Assembly (NCBI GenBank): GCA_030141605.1
Contig: JAQGDQ010000181.1
Span: 124,001-188,000, forward strand
DNA: 64,000 bases
Direction of reading: 5' to 3'
From: Tubiluchus corallicola
Lineage: Eukaryota > Priapulida > Priapulimorpha > Priapulimorphida > Tubiluchidae
The notes beneath the pieces were generated by a model. That model worked only from the letters and a program-made list of their open reading frames with translations, did no database searches and had not been told where the DNA came from. The translations under genes were made by a program, and so were the position numbers. Position 1 is the first letter of the stretch. Each line of letters opens with the position of its first letter. This document shows positions 24,301 to 35,414 of this stretch, piece by piece.

Positions 24301-27300
24301 CACTGCGTCGCCCTTCCATGGATCCATAATTTACAACATGTGGCTAAGCCAGGTATGGTTGTTTACGTATAAAATTGGCAGCTTCATAGAACGCAATTAA
24401 ATTTGTGAACACAAAACATGAACACTTTTTTACTTTATTGGATGTCTGTGCTGCTGCAACATTTTTGATTTCCTTGCAAGTCAGCTATATATTTTTGTAC
24501 ATTAGTTTTAGCTTCGGATTTAGTTTCAGTCCATACATTTAAATGTTCTACGTGTTCAACAACGAAATTGTTACTTAGGTTGTACAAAAGTCACTTTTAT
24601 CTCAGGTTGAGATAAAAATAATTACTCACTTTTATCTATAGTTGCACAAAAAGTGAGGGAAACAATGGGCACCATGTTAGTTGTAAGGCAAATTCTATAA
24701 TCTGCTGTTAGGCAAACAATGGGCGCCATTGTTGTACAATACAAAAACTGCATTCCATTGTTAGGCAAAAGCAGCCTTTGAGTGACACTTTTGAAACGTT
24801 GATCGATGTACAGACTAGCAATCTTTTTGTATCCCATGAGTGGCATTTAATTATGTGTACCAGTCCTTTTTTAATCTCTAATGGTGTTACAAGCTGACTA
24901 AAAAATCAATGTCACTTATTTTCTTTGTGTTGTTGTGGTTGCGTGTTTTTGAACTTGCAGAAGTTTGCAGCAAGAAATGCAAAATCTTATGTAGTAGTAT
25001 ATTGGACCTTTATTTTAATATTAAATATTGAAAGCCTGTGCTATTATTTTTATTGTTTTTATCAGATTACAGCTTGCGCTTCTTTTGATGTAAATTCGAT
25101 GTGTATTGTTAAATTGTGACTACTTACTGCATTGTTTAATGCCCAGGTGATATATATTATGAATAACTGATATATATGTATGCGTAATTGATGCTTCTTG
25201 AAATCCTTATTGATTGTTAAACTAGCGCGAGTGTTTTAATGCACTGACTCACTTGCACCTGCACTGTGGAGAGACTCCTGTCAGTTTTACCTAGAGCACA
25301 GAGCCGCGCTGTTTCAGCTGAACTCCAGGTGATTTATTTCTACAGTTGATCTAGCTGATAAAACCACAGCATCAGTTACGTCAGCTGCTCAGTGATGGGA
25401 GTCAAGCTAGCCGGTTGTAAAATTTTTCACTCTTGCGATAATCATGTGACACTACGAATCACTGATTGAAATATGGCAAACGTATCGCGAATTCGAGGTC
25501 ATATTGTACATGTGTTTGCAGAGATACTAAACTTCAGAAATGTTTTAGTGAGAAAGCTGGTCAATTCAAAATTAAATTCACAAATAGGCAATGTTAGATC
25601 AAACGTATGGACAACTTTGATGTTTTAGAACTGGTTCATTGGTAATCAAGACAAGCCTCGCCAAGAGTTGGATTTAAATTATATTTGCAATAAATCCATT
25701 GCTTTTTTATAATATTAAAAAATTGATCTCAATGCATTATTTGGATTTCTACATCAGCTTTTCTCTGTAGCAACATGAATTATTTAAAAAAATTGTCTCC
25801 ATAATTAACAGTTAACTAACAAGTTATCATTTATTTAAGTAACAAGAATTCGCAGCTTTAGCTTACTTAGCTGATTTATTTTTTAACCCAACTCAGCTGA
25901 AAAGTCTCTCAACTTCAGGCGAGCTAGCTGATTTACTGTGTGAGTCAGCTGATGTAGTAGCAACTGACTCAGCTTCAGCCTCTAGTTATAACTGTTTTGT
26001 TAATCCACATTAAATAAATAAAGATTTTTTTTCTTACATTATTGAGTACTTTTTAGCTTCTCCTTCCTCGCACTTCTTAGAACTGGCCTATTTTCTTTTA
26101 GATGCTGAATCAGCTGCCGCTATTGGTCGCCTAGATCAAGAATGTATTGTAGAGCATCTTATATGTACAAAACCCTTACAAACTAGGTAAGTTCTCTGCT
26201 GTGGGCTTTTTTAAATCTATATATCAATTTCGTGGGCCACAGTGACGGGCGTTTTCCCGGACCTAACCACACAAATTTTGCAAAAAACTGCTCAACCACC
26301 CTCTAAAAAAACTCAATTTGTGCAACTGTTTGGGCATGTTGGGAAAAAATAAGCACACTCACAGAAAGATGTCGAATGGTGTGGTTTGTTGTGGGTGGTG
26401 TGGTGTGGTGTTGTGGTATGGTGGGGTGTAGGTGGTGTGCTGTGAGTGAGGTGGTGGGTGGTTGTGTGGTGTGGTGTATTTTGAGTAGTGAGGCAGGTTG
26501 GCGTGGTGTGGCGTGGGTTGTTGTTGTGAGTTTGTGCGCAAAATTCTTTTGCTGGGTTTGGCTAGTGTTACATTAATATTTTAATACTTGACTAAGAGAA
26601 CAAGTGATATTATTTGTTTGATCCGGCATGAAATGCCTAGTTCCTGGTCATGTTATTACTGTTATTGTTGAACACCTCTTTAGAACACCATTTACCACTG
26701 CCTTGGATCTGTCTTTTCATAAATATTTAGAATATGCATTGTTTGCCTCATAATGAGTTTTGTAGCTGACTTAACACTGATGGAAATTTCATTTGTGAAA
26801 CGGAAGTCATGCCACAAGTGCCAGATATATATATAACATTTCACGTGAAATGTGCCGGATTCAATTACATTAGTGCTTTTATTCTAGTTGTTCAGTGTTC
26901 GCTATAGCTATCTCTTTGTACAAGTTTTATTTTTATGGCAAATTTGTCTACTTTAAGTGTGTTAAATCTCATCAGTACTTAATTGCTTGCTCATGGACCT
27001 CTGCTACAAATTAGCTGTTTAGTTTAAAACTGGGGGGAAACTTTATAAGGAAAATTTTGCATTTACTATGGTAAGTTGTTTTTTTTTGTATTTTTGCATT
27101 TTCATCGTTGTTTGTAATGTTTAGTAAGACTGAATGTGTTTTGATTACGTTTGCTATTTTTAATAATAGGATGCTCTGCTGGGTCACCATCATGGTGTTG
27201 TGTCATAAATTTTTTCATGTGTCTAATTGTCTATATACAATTTTTTTTGTTTTTATTAAATTTTACTTGAACATTCATTCCAGTCCTCCAAGTCCAATAT

Positions 27301-30300
27301 TAGGATTGAGTGTGGTTACGGACGTTTCTCTAGGATACACGCTGCTCTGCTTGACTTCTGCATACGAATGTGAGATTTTGCCGTTAAGGTAATGTGTTTA
27401 TGAAATCCTGCAAGAGAAGCTAAGTGTAGGAATATAGTCGCTTTAACTTTCTTACTTGGAATTAAAAACATTATTTAAGACACATGAATACTTATCGTAT
27501 TAACCCCCGACTCCCACATACATTTGCTTGCCAAATCCCAGTTGTTACTTTGCATTTTCGTGAATATGCAGATGCTTATATATAAACTTTATTTATTTTA
27601 AATGAATTGATGCACAGTAATATTACTGATTGGAGTTTCCACTGTGCAACAAATACATTTTAGCAGAGAATAGGTATATACAACTGGTTATCAAGAATAC
27701 AGTGTATATTCTTAGATAGTGTATATTGTGTCAAAAACACAACTAATTCATTAGTTAACACTTAAAATTGAAATATGCAAGATAGATACTTAATAGTATT
27801 GTATTGTAGATTTTTACATGTAATAATAAAATTTTTGATTTATTGTGAGTATTATACCATGCTAAATGAGCTATGAGCTATATTATTATTATTTAGGCTG
27901 TCACAGGCTCGCATGGTAGCATAGCAATGGTTTTTGATGGTGTTATGCCATCATTTTTGTACTTTACTTAATTTAATTTTATTTTATTTTATTTTAATTT
28001 ATTTTATTTATTTTACTTTAATTAAACAGCCAAAATTTTTATTGGCATTTATAGATAGCAATCATAAGCTCACTTGTGGTACTGTAAAAAAAGTAAAAAA
28101 TTCATGAATTTTCTTGTGTAAAAATGTTGTAATCTACTGCAAAAGCTAAGCAAACACATTTACTTGATGTTAGTTTACGTGGTTTTTTGGCTGCTGCATT
28201 AATGCATGTGCACTATCAAAGATGCATCGATGCATCATCAAGTGAAATGGACAAGCTACTGAAAAATAGTTACGGGTGAGATTAGCATTTATTAGCTAGT
28301 GTTTGCTTTATTTGCTAATGCTCAAATATCTCAAATTGTGACTAACAAAGACTGGTTACACTTTTTTTAGGTTGACGGTTCATGTAACAAGTGAACAGCC
28401 ATTACTCTCAGCTTCTGATAATGAGAAACAAGAGTCTCCTTTAAGGCAGATGCGCTCAAAGTCTTTTGACGAACACATACGGAAAATGTTGGAGAAGCGG
28501 ACGACTAATCCCATTCTTCGGTTTGAATTGGTTTTATTTACTTCTCTGCAGATTGGTGTAATCATGTTGATGAGAGGTTTTATCACAAGCAAAAAGCAAA
28601 GTGCTAGAGGGCAAAAAGAGAGGATAGCGTGAGACACAGAATAATGAGTGTGTGTGAGAAAGAGAAAGGGAAGGAAAGAGACAGGTGTACAGGGGAGACA
28701 ACCATTTAGCATAATGTGGATAGGGAGACAACCATGGAGACGAGAGATAGATAAACAGAGAGTGAGAGAGAAACAGAGGAGAGACAGGGAGGCAGGAAGC
28801 TCGAGATATAGACGGGAAGAAGGAGAGATGAAAGAGAAAGAGAGACAGGGAAAGAGTGCTGTTATCCCACAAGCTATCAAGTGAAACAATGCACATGACA
28901 CTGTAAAAATACCCTACCATTGCCAGTCTTGACAAGTTTTGTTGTGCTTGTCTTGACTAGTGGATACCAATTTCTGCACTATTTTTTTGTGACTTGGTTC
29001 TTGTTTTGCAATAAATATTCAATTTGTGTTTATTTCTTTAATCAGTTTTACCAGAAGAGAGCAAATTTTGTCTTACAGAGGTGCAGAGCAACCTGATATG
29101 AAACCATCAGAATACTTCCGACTGCTTAGCCGTACCACACAGGTACTGAGAGAGGAACACGTTCTCAAACACAAGCAGGTTGTAGCAGAAATTGAACAAA
29201 GGTACTCTTGCTTTGTGATAAACATTTCTACTATCAATGTTGAAAATGGTAATTAGTTGTGAGAAAAAACTTTAGGAAGGATATTCATTTTGCAAGACTT
29301 ATTATCTTTTCAAAACAGCAGGTGAGAGCTTTATACGAGTTTGTGTAGTAGACACTATTTTTGTGCCCATTTTTATGTTTTCTTGAGTAAGCCGAGTTTG
29401 GTTCGTCAATTTCTTTATATAAACATTTCTATTGCCGACGTTGAAAATAGTAATTGTTCTATTAAAGTTTAGGAAAGCATTCATTTTGGTAGAATTATAG
29501 GCAGCCGTCGACTTACGACCACTATTGGTTCCGGCGAACTGTAGGCAAGTCAGATCATATGTTCAAGTGGTGTGCCCCTACGCATGTCTTGTAAGTGTAT
29601 GCACCCTAAGTATGGCGGCACCTTCTACAGCAGTAATACAAAATTAATTTGATTAAAAAAAAGGAAAATATAAGTTGTTATTAGTTTTGTATAATTAATT
29701 AATTAAGTTGTTGTCGGTTCATGAAGTTCAACCCTCGTAAGTCAACGACTACCTCTCCTCTATTTCCTTTTCAAAACGGCAAGGAGGGGGTTTTATTCAA
29801 GCGAGTTCGTCCTTTTTTCACGACTAACCCTAAATGTGCTTTATTAATTTCTTCTTTTCTTTGGGATGTTATTGTTGCTTGACCAATTCTACGTCTGTGG
29901 CAATAATTCTTAGCAATAAAAAACTTTAAGTTTTTGTATCTATGCTTGCAGAGTTAAAGCTCAACGAGAGCTTGAAGCTCAACAAATTCGAGATATGGAT
30001 GACATACAGCGGAAGAAACAAGAAATAGAGGAACAAGCTGGACGACTGGCAGAAAGATATGAAGATATTAAAGATAATATGGATAATTATATCATTCAGT
30101 AGGCTACATTTAATAGATTTATAATCTAGAATGAGTTATTAAGCATAATTCCTTAAGCAGAGTACACCTCGTGAAATACAGCTTGCAAAAAAAGTGAACG
30201 CATAACAAGTATTAGTTCAAATGTGCACATGATAAAGTTAAAGCAAAACCGGATCCAATCTTAAAGTGCAGATCAAAACAATCTACTCTTTAAAATATAA

Positions 30301-33300
30301 AAAGGAAACATACTATTTTTTCAAAAATGACTTACGTGAAAGAATTATTACTACGCAAACACAATTTCAAGTTAGTGTCGCTAGTTCGCTGTTACATGCA
30401 TTTCACTATTCGCTAGTTAAACGGGCACTAGCGCTTCCATTTTGGAAACACATTGCACAAAAAGCAGGTGCTGTACCTCTCATTTCAGATGTATTAGTTT
30501 GTGATGAATTACACACATTCGACAGCTTGTGCATGAGCACAGCAGTAAATTTAAAATTTAAATTTTTTATCTTAAAACTTGCCTAGTTTTAGTACAAGAT
30601 GCTGAATATCTTACAGTAGCACTGCACTTCAATTTTCTTTCTCACAAATGTGCAACATGCTCGTGTAATATTTTTGCTGTTGAAAATTATGTCAGTTTAT
30701 TATGTGTCATCAATTGTTGGGCTTGCCTGCCATTAATTAAGTTTTTAATCTGTTGTTTAATTATCAGAAATGCTTTTGCAGTATTAATTGCATTAAAATG
30801 TATACTTCTTATCGGACTATGGGGTAATATATGAGAAACCATCCTTTCTTCCTTTAAGGAAAAGGAAACCCTGCGAGAAGATACGTGTAAAACATATTGT
30901 GAGTTTTATTCACGTGTGGCCTATATGAAAAGACTTTTAAATAGTAGTAATAAGATCTTGGCGTATAATTAGATTTTCTTATTTGATTTTTTAATGATGG
31001 TTTATTGTGTTTATAGCATATTTTTTAACAGTAGGTTATATCAGTATTGCACTCTGTATGATCTTGTATATTTTTTATCATTTTTTGCCTACATCTAATG
31101 CCTTTTAATTACAAATGCAATTTTACTCAGTTTTTTAACTACAATTTTTGTACGCAAATAAACCTTCTATCTATCTGTCTGTTTATTGGGCAAGCTAAGA
31201 ACGATAAAGAAAATCTAAAACTACTAAATGGAATGAAATGGCACTTTAATAACATTAATTATAAAAAAGTTGATGTTGCCTGCCATTTTGATTATTTTTT
31301 AAATGGTACATTAATAAGCAAATAATCTACAATATAATAATATATAATCAATGAAAATACTATTAACATTTTTGTACTGACTTGTTGAATATTTCTTTTG
31401 TTTTTTATAGTGCAGAACGAATTTTACAGAAGCTGCAATCCCGCATTCCAGTGTTATCTGACTCTGAGAAAGAAATGTCAAAAGAATTGAAAGTTATTGA
31501 AAAGAAACTTGAACAGTTCAGAACAAGTCTTGATCAGGTATAATCAAAAAAACTCCTTTGATTTGGGCATTTTGCAAGAATGAGTTATTAGGCAGAATCA
31601 TTCAATGAAGATGTCGACAATATAAATACTTCTGTTTCCATCTAAGCGCCCGGATAATATTTTTTATCACACACCAAGCCGGGACTTTTATAATTTTTTG
31701 TGTGTTCATACACTCACCTGAAGCTGTCTTACAGAAGCGTATTTTTTAATTTAAAACTTACAAAGCAATAATTATTATAACATTGAATCGGTGAGGATGC
31801 AGCCATGTTTTTGTTAGAGCTAACTTTCGGCCAGGGTTGCCGTTTTGTACGATGTTGATTGTCAAACTGGAGGCTAAAAAGTATCGTATTTTCTGCCAAA
31901 TCAGCATATTAATGGCTAAGTAGTGTTGCCACTTGTACCATAATTATTAGAGCATACATTCATACCATACGAGAAAAAGAGATAGCCGATAATTAGTAAT
32001 TATAATGTAATTTAGTTTTGCTAAAAAAAGTGAAAAGGTGTACATTGAAAAAATTTAATACATTACTGCTAACCAGTGTGAAATAAACAAACTTTGATTT
32101 CAATTCATTTTAACTATTCCACGATTCAGCTTTAAACATTCACAAAGCTTTAAAAAAAATTTTCTTCCCTCCCTACTGACATCTTTTGAACTCATGAGGT
32201 AAGATAGAAACAAATTTTCCTTGGCCTGCCTAATAAATCGTAATAACTGCAACGTGTCGAAACTATTATTATTGTTCAATCTCAACCCACCTGTCGCAAA
32301 CCTTGTAATATGTGATTTTGACTTTGAAAATTATTAACAATGTGACTTTTGGATAGGAACATTTTGGTCATGCAGTCAGGCTGTAACGGTCAGCACATCT
32401 AAATCAGCTGTGAGGCACGAAATTCGTTAGCAGTATGAAAAGCATTTCTGAATCTTTCTGTTAATTGTTGATTACTGATCATAGTTCTGTTAACTGGTGT
32501 TTGTCTCGCGTCAACTCTGCCTTTTATTCCTTATCTACTGGAGCTAGTATCATTAAAGTGTGATATATGATTGCTAATTTAAGTGATAAGGTCTGAAATT
32601 ATTAATTTTTGCTGTTTTTACCAGTGATTATTTATTATGCAGTAATAACTGTCCAGATTTTGTATCTTGATTTGCCTAATGACTCAAACAAACTCTTCCC
32701 ACAGACAAATTTTTGCAGGAAGTAATTGCACACATTACATCAGGAACATGTCTGTCTTTACAGCCCATCATTGTCTTTCAAGCACAATACCCAGAATCAT
32801 GTCTATACTCTCAAAATTATTACAGTCAAACCTCTTTATACAGCCAACTTTGGGACTGGAAGATTTTTTGGTATTATAACAGGTTTGGCAATATAATGAG
32901 GTGTATTAATACATACATGTGTAGGCAAATATAGACATTTTGTTTTGCTAAAAGTATGGGCATCAAGCGAAGTTGTCATTGTAAAGGGGGGCGGAGTTAT
33001 AACAGGCTTTAAATTTTTGCAACATTGCAGAACTCGGTTATCAAGTGCTGTATCTCATTACAGTTGCTGAATATCAATTTTACTTCTTTTTCTAATATTT
33101 TATTTAAAAAATGAAAACCGTTCATGGAAACACGTATCTTGTAAAACATGTGTGATTGTCTTGTTCTTTTAAAAAGCTGCACACAACTATAACTCATGTG
33201 GTTTGTTTAATTTTCAAACATAAGTTTAGACTCATTTTAATTTCTTTCATTCATGTATCTTGTAACAGTGTGTAATAGTGCTTGTTGCGGTTCTACCTTG

Positions 33301-34113
33301 CTTATTCTTTTAAAAAATTTTATACCTTGTAATTTTATGCTGTGCTGTTACTTAAGTTTTTGGTTGTGACAATGATATGTAAACTTATTACTTATTATAT
33401 AAATTTTATCTTGAAGTGCCAGTGATGTAATTTTATTATGTTTAACATGAACAACTTTTCATTGTTTAGCTGCGGAAAAAGCAGCAATATCAGCAGCGAA
33501 ATGTCGATGAAAAAAATAACCAGGAGGAGGAGAGAGTCACACTGACCAAAGATCAAGTTGGAAAGCTTCATTCCGTGCTGAGCAATGAGTAAGTGTACAT
33601 TATGAATAATAGTGAATATTATACATCAAAGTAACTTGAAGAAAATCTTGTTTTTGACAACTTCACAGAGCTGACATTTATAGTAATTTGAAGGTAAATA
33701 ATACTGGAGATTGTACCGCTGTGGGGCTGTAAGGTATAAATTAACTGCTGTCTATTAACCACTTTTTTTCTGCATATCAGTCTCTCTGGGTGAATCATAC
33801 CCACTCATAAATAAGGGAAAAATACTACTGCATGGTGGTTATAAGTATGCCATACCATTACCAACTTTGACATGACCTGCATAAGTGCTGCGTGAAAACA
33901 CCTGTACGACCACCAAACTGAGGAAAAATAATCACCGATGTGTTTTGTTGTGTTTTGTAATGCAATAAAAACTGATTATGATTTTAATCAGCTCTCACAT
34001 CTGCTGTTGTTTATAATAACTGTCTTTCTTTCTTTCTTTCTTCCTTTAGGGGTGAAGAGATAACAAACCTCATCCAAAGAATCAAAGATCTTCAGTCTAA
34101 TTTGAATTTGTGA
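15381..34113 (+). CDS. NUP88: Nucleoporin Nup88, complete, 15 exons
   Basis: Exons: 15381-15656, 16276-16445, 19372-19497, 21418-21669, 22671-22848, 23970-24132, 24254-24352, 26102-26186, 27284-27388, 28371-28520, 29046-29201, 29952-30098, 31411-31537, 33470-33588, 34050-34113 (TGA). All joins keep frame and give about 738 residues; I recall human Nup88 as about 741. Nup88 sits on the cytoplasmic face of the nuclear pore with Nup214 and Nup62 and supports CRM1-linked export. Residues 1 to about 485 are the beta-propeller. Diagnostic stretches are LELPRRWGKRGEFEGGK, TSDNYLR, AVAFDFGPVV, MYPAAEDNYGVDAC, CTHNAGVHCVALPWIH, VEHLICTKPL and LTSAYECEILPL. From about residue 545 to the end the protein is a charged coiled coil, including IPVLSDSEKEMSKEL. 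Two donors depart from consensus: exon 12 ends at CA|GTAGGC, and exon 4 has two in-frame donor choices (21663 or 21669). The fit to the family is unambiguous. Confidence 0.97.
17324..17860. mobile_element. Probable decayed hAT-like element, NUP88 intron 2
   Basis: The left end CATGGTTCTCAGCCTGGGG followed by GGTCGCAAACCCC is the usual start of many hAT elements (CAGTGGTTCTCAACC type). A matching right end, AGGGTTGAGTATCCTTG, lies at 17844-17860. I could not find a clean 8-bp duplication, so the borders are approximate. Confidence 0.5.
18097..18745 (+). mobile_element. 5'-truncated non-LTR retrotransposon (LINE) 3' end, NUP88 intron 2
   Basis: From about 18118 an open frame gives YGCETWTLYRQDLKKLEQFH, then RLRWAGHVARM, LGRPRRRYKDQLKE, and a C-terminal C2H2 zinc finger (CDKC ... 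H ... H) ending at the stop near 18682. This is the familiar end of a LINE reverse-transcriptase polyprotein. The catalytic part is absent, so the copy is 5' truncated. A short GAC-repeat tail ends near 18735. The 10-bp string AAATAAAATT occurs on both sides (18087-18096 and 18736-18745) and may be the target duplication. The frame is intact, which suggests a fairly young insertion. The LINE clade is not resolved. Confidence 0.8.
18980..19190 (+). repeat. Short direct duplication, NUP88 intron 2
   Basis: TGTCGAGAAAxAGAATATAA TAAATTAAA occurs at about 19001 and 19141, with diverged sequence between; a local duplication of about 140 bp. Confidence 0.5.
20945..21121. repeat. Long fold-back (inverted repeat) with hammerhead-ribozyme-like core
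   Basis: Arms of about 75 bp (20945-21020 and 21041-21121) are near-perfect reverse complements; the central part CGTTTCGACAGAGCTA matches exactly. On the minus strand the left arm reads CTGATGA, then a short stem with GACA/TGTC ends, then GAAAC, the conserved order of a hammerhead ribozyme. The right arm keeps the GAAAC half but has lost CTGATGA. Penelope-like elements and retrozymes carry such ribozymes and often leave inverted terminal copies. It lies in NUP88 intron 3. Confidence 0.6.
21864..22660 (-). mobile_element. LINE 3' fragment (L2/CR1-like), split by a second insertion
   Basis: On the minus strand 22656-22545 encodes LVTYKAINGFARTYISDFL and YVPHRALRFSS, and 22230-22080 encodes VRTKLVTCYDKSFSAAAQNS and LKKNLKTHVFF with some frame decay. 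Both match the end of L2/CR1-type reverse-transcriptase proteins (pattern LTYKAL.GLAP.Y..DLL..YVPSR.LRSS ... FS.AAP.LWN.LP). The left end, near 21864-21926, resembles the usual tail with a TGTAAAATGCATTTGATCA-like stretch followed by ATT repeats. The element reaches within about 15 bp of the NUP88 exon 5 acceptor at 22670. Confidence 0.75.
22230..22539 (+). mobile_element. Second retroelement tail nested in the LINE, with (AAT)n end
   Basis: About 310 bp of unrelated sequence interrupts the LINE reading. It ends in seven AAT units (22517-22539) and is flanked by AAGATTA at 22223-22229 and at 22540-22546, a 7-bp target duplication. Polarity is plus. There is no coding potential, so it is the 3' tail of another LINE or a SINE. 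Confidence 0.65.
24353..26101. other. NUP88 intron 7
   Basis: 1.75 kb. 24600-24800 has a small internal repeat (AACAATGGGC(A/G)CCAT twice with GTTAGGCAAA strings). 25240-25400 and 25860-25990 are unusually rich in CAGCTGA, GAGTCAGC and related motifs. No element ends were identified. Confidence 0.5.
26376..26530 (+). repeat. GT-rich (GGTGT)n low-complexity tract
   Basis: About 150 bp almost without A or C on the plus strand, built of GGTGTGGTG-type units; strongly strand-asymmetric. In NUP88 intron 8, whose transcript would carry the G-rich strand. Confidence 0.85.
28634..28862 (+). repeat. Polypurine (AG-rich) tract
   Basis: About 230 bp dominated by GAGA, AGGGA and GAGACA motifs, with GGGAGACAACCAT repeated twice (near 28694 and 28725). 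In NUP88 intron 10. Long frames in both strands here are by-products of the composition. Confidence 0.8.
29500..29753. mobile_element. Small Tigger-like MITE, NUP88 intron 11
   Basis: The left end GGCAGCCGTCGACTTACGAC and the right end (reverse complement GGTAGTCGTTGACTTACGAG) are imperfect inverted repeats about 254 bp apart. The pattern of a GTCGACTTACGA-type end occurs in many pogo/Tigger MITEs. TA precedes the left end; the right flank is unclear. Confidence 0.55.
34024..34049 (+). repeat. (TTTC)n tract serving as the exon 15 polypyrimidine tract of NUP88
   Basis: TCTTTCTTTCTTTCTTTCTT runs straight into CCTTTAG|G, the last acceptor of NUP88. Confidence 0.8.
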
Positions 34114-34366
34114 TGATACTGTGATCCTGAATGTCCTGGTAGTTTTAAACAGATCAAGAATGCTATCAGTAACTTGCTAAGTAGAAAGCTTGGTTCTACC
34201 AGTTTTGATGTTGTTGCTACTAGAGTCAGATGATTGCAGTTTTTTTCTATTGTCTTCGACTTTACATAACAGTTTACAATATCATTTCAGCAAGAAATGA
34301 GCTTCCGAATTAGAGAAAAAAATTCTTCAAATTGTGAAAAAATTTCCTCGGCAAAGTTCATTTGGC

Positions 34367-34372
34367 AATAAA
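34367..34372 (+). terminator. Poly(A) signal candidate for NUP88
   Basis: AATAAA about 255 bp after the NUP88 stop codon, the first canonical hexamer downstream. A second AATAAA lies near 34673. Which one is used cannot be told from the sequence. Confidence 0.5.
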
Positions 34373-35278
34373 ATTTGAACTTTCGCTACTCAAGGCCTTC
34401 ACCATGGCTCTGTGACTGCAGCTTTTCACGGGACGTGTGAAAATTTGTGTTTTCAGCTTCAAAATATCTCACTGTTACATGAGAGTATGATCATAAAGGG
34501 CGGATCATTAATACATCTCACAGGAAGAAAATAGAAATTTTTAGTAACTGTGCACACTCAGCTGATGATTCCTTGATCCTGTGATGGTACGTCTTCAAGC
34601 ATAGTCACTCGTCAGTGTAAGATAGACTAATCACACAATATTAGAGGCAAATTACAACGTCTTGTTTTTTATAATAAAAGCACCGTGCTGGTGTGCCATA
34701 TAGACTGGTGATAAAAATGAACAATTAATGGCAATAGTCTCTGTTAATAAATAATTAAAGATCATTCAGAGTTATTCACAATAAGTGAGAATACAGTTAG
34801 TATTTTGTATTCTGAATGACCTAAAGGTGTTAGCCTAATGTGCACCACAGTATGTAGTTACTATTTAATAAATAGGTCGAAGTGTTTCTGTCGGAACAGT
34901 GCTTTTGAGAAGTGTAAAATTGGTTATCGGTGTTGTATGTAGTGCCAAACTGCACACAAGTTAATTCAGTCTGGATGGCACATCGTAAATTTGTTTCATG
35001 CATTAGTGTTAACTGCAATTTAAAAGTATACCCGACTCCTGACGAAAATATTGAGGAGGAAGCTTTGTTAGCAATGCTGTGGATTCGTTTATGGCAGATG
35101 CTGCTTGTACTATGAGATATGCTATCCCATCATCATTAGCGTTGCTGAACCTTGAGCTGTGGTGCAAAAATGGTAAACCTGGTCTGTATATCAGTCTCAA
35201 CTTGCTCGAATCCTATGTTATTCTGCTGTTTACACATAAATAGTTATTCCGTATACACCTAGTATATTTGTATCTAGT

Positions 35279-35414
35279 ATGTGACATTATCGGAACAGAT
35301 AAAGAATGACATTGTTGCTGTTGTATGTGACATTATCGGAACAGATTAAGAATGACATTGTTACTGTTGTATGTGACATTATCGGAACAGATAAAGAACG
35401 ACATTGTTACTGTT
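35279..35414 (+). repeat. Three tandem copies of a 46-bp unit
   Basis: Copies at 35279-35324, 35325-35370 and 35371-35414. Each starts ATGTGACATTATCGGAACAG and continues with ATAAAGAATGACATTGTT-type sequence; only a few bases differ. The array is about 1.2 kb after the NUP88 stop codon. Confidence 0.9.

Noticed and set aside
28380-28935. Long minus-strand frames (173 and 133 codons) rich in Ser and Leu
   Set aside because: They are the complement of the polypurine tract and of NUP88 exon 10; the composition is explained by the repeat and there is no protein-like pattern.
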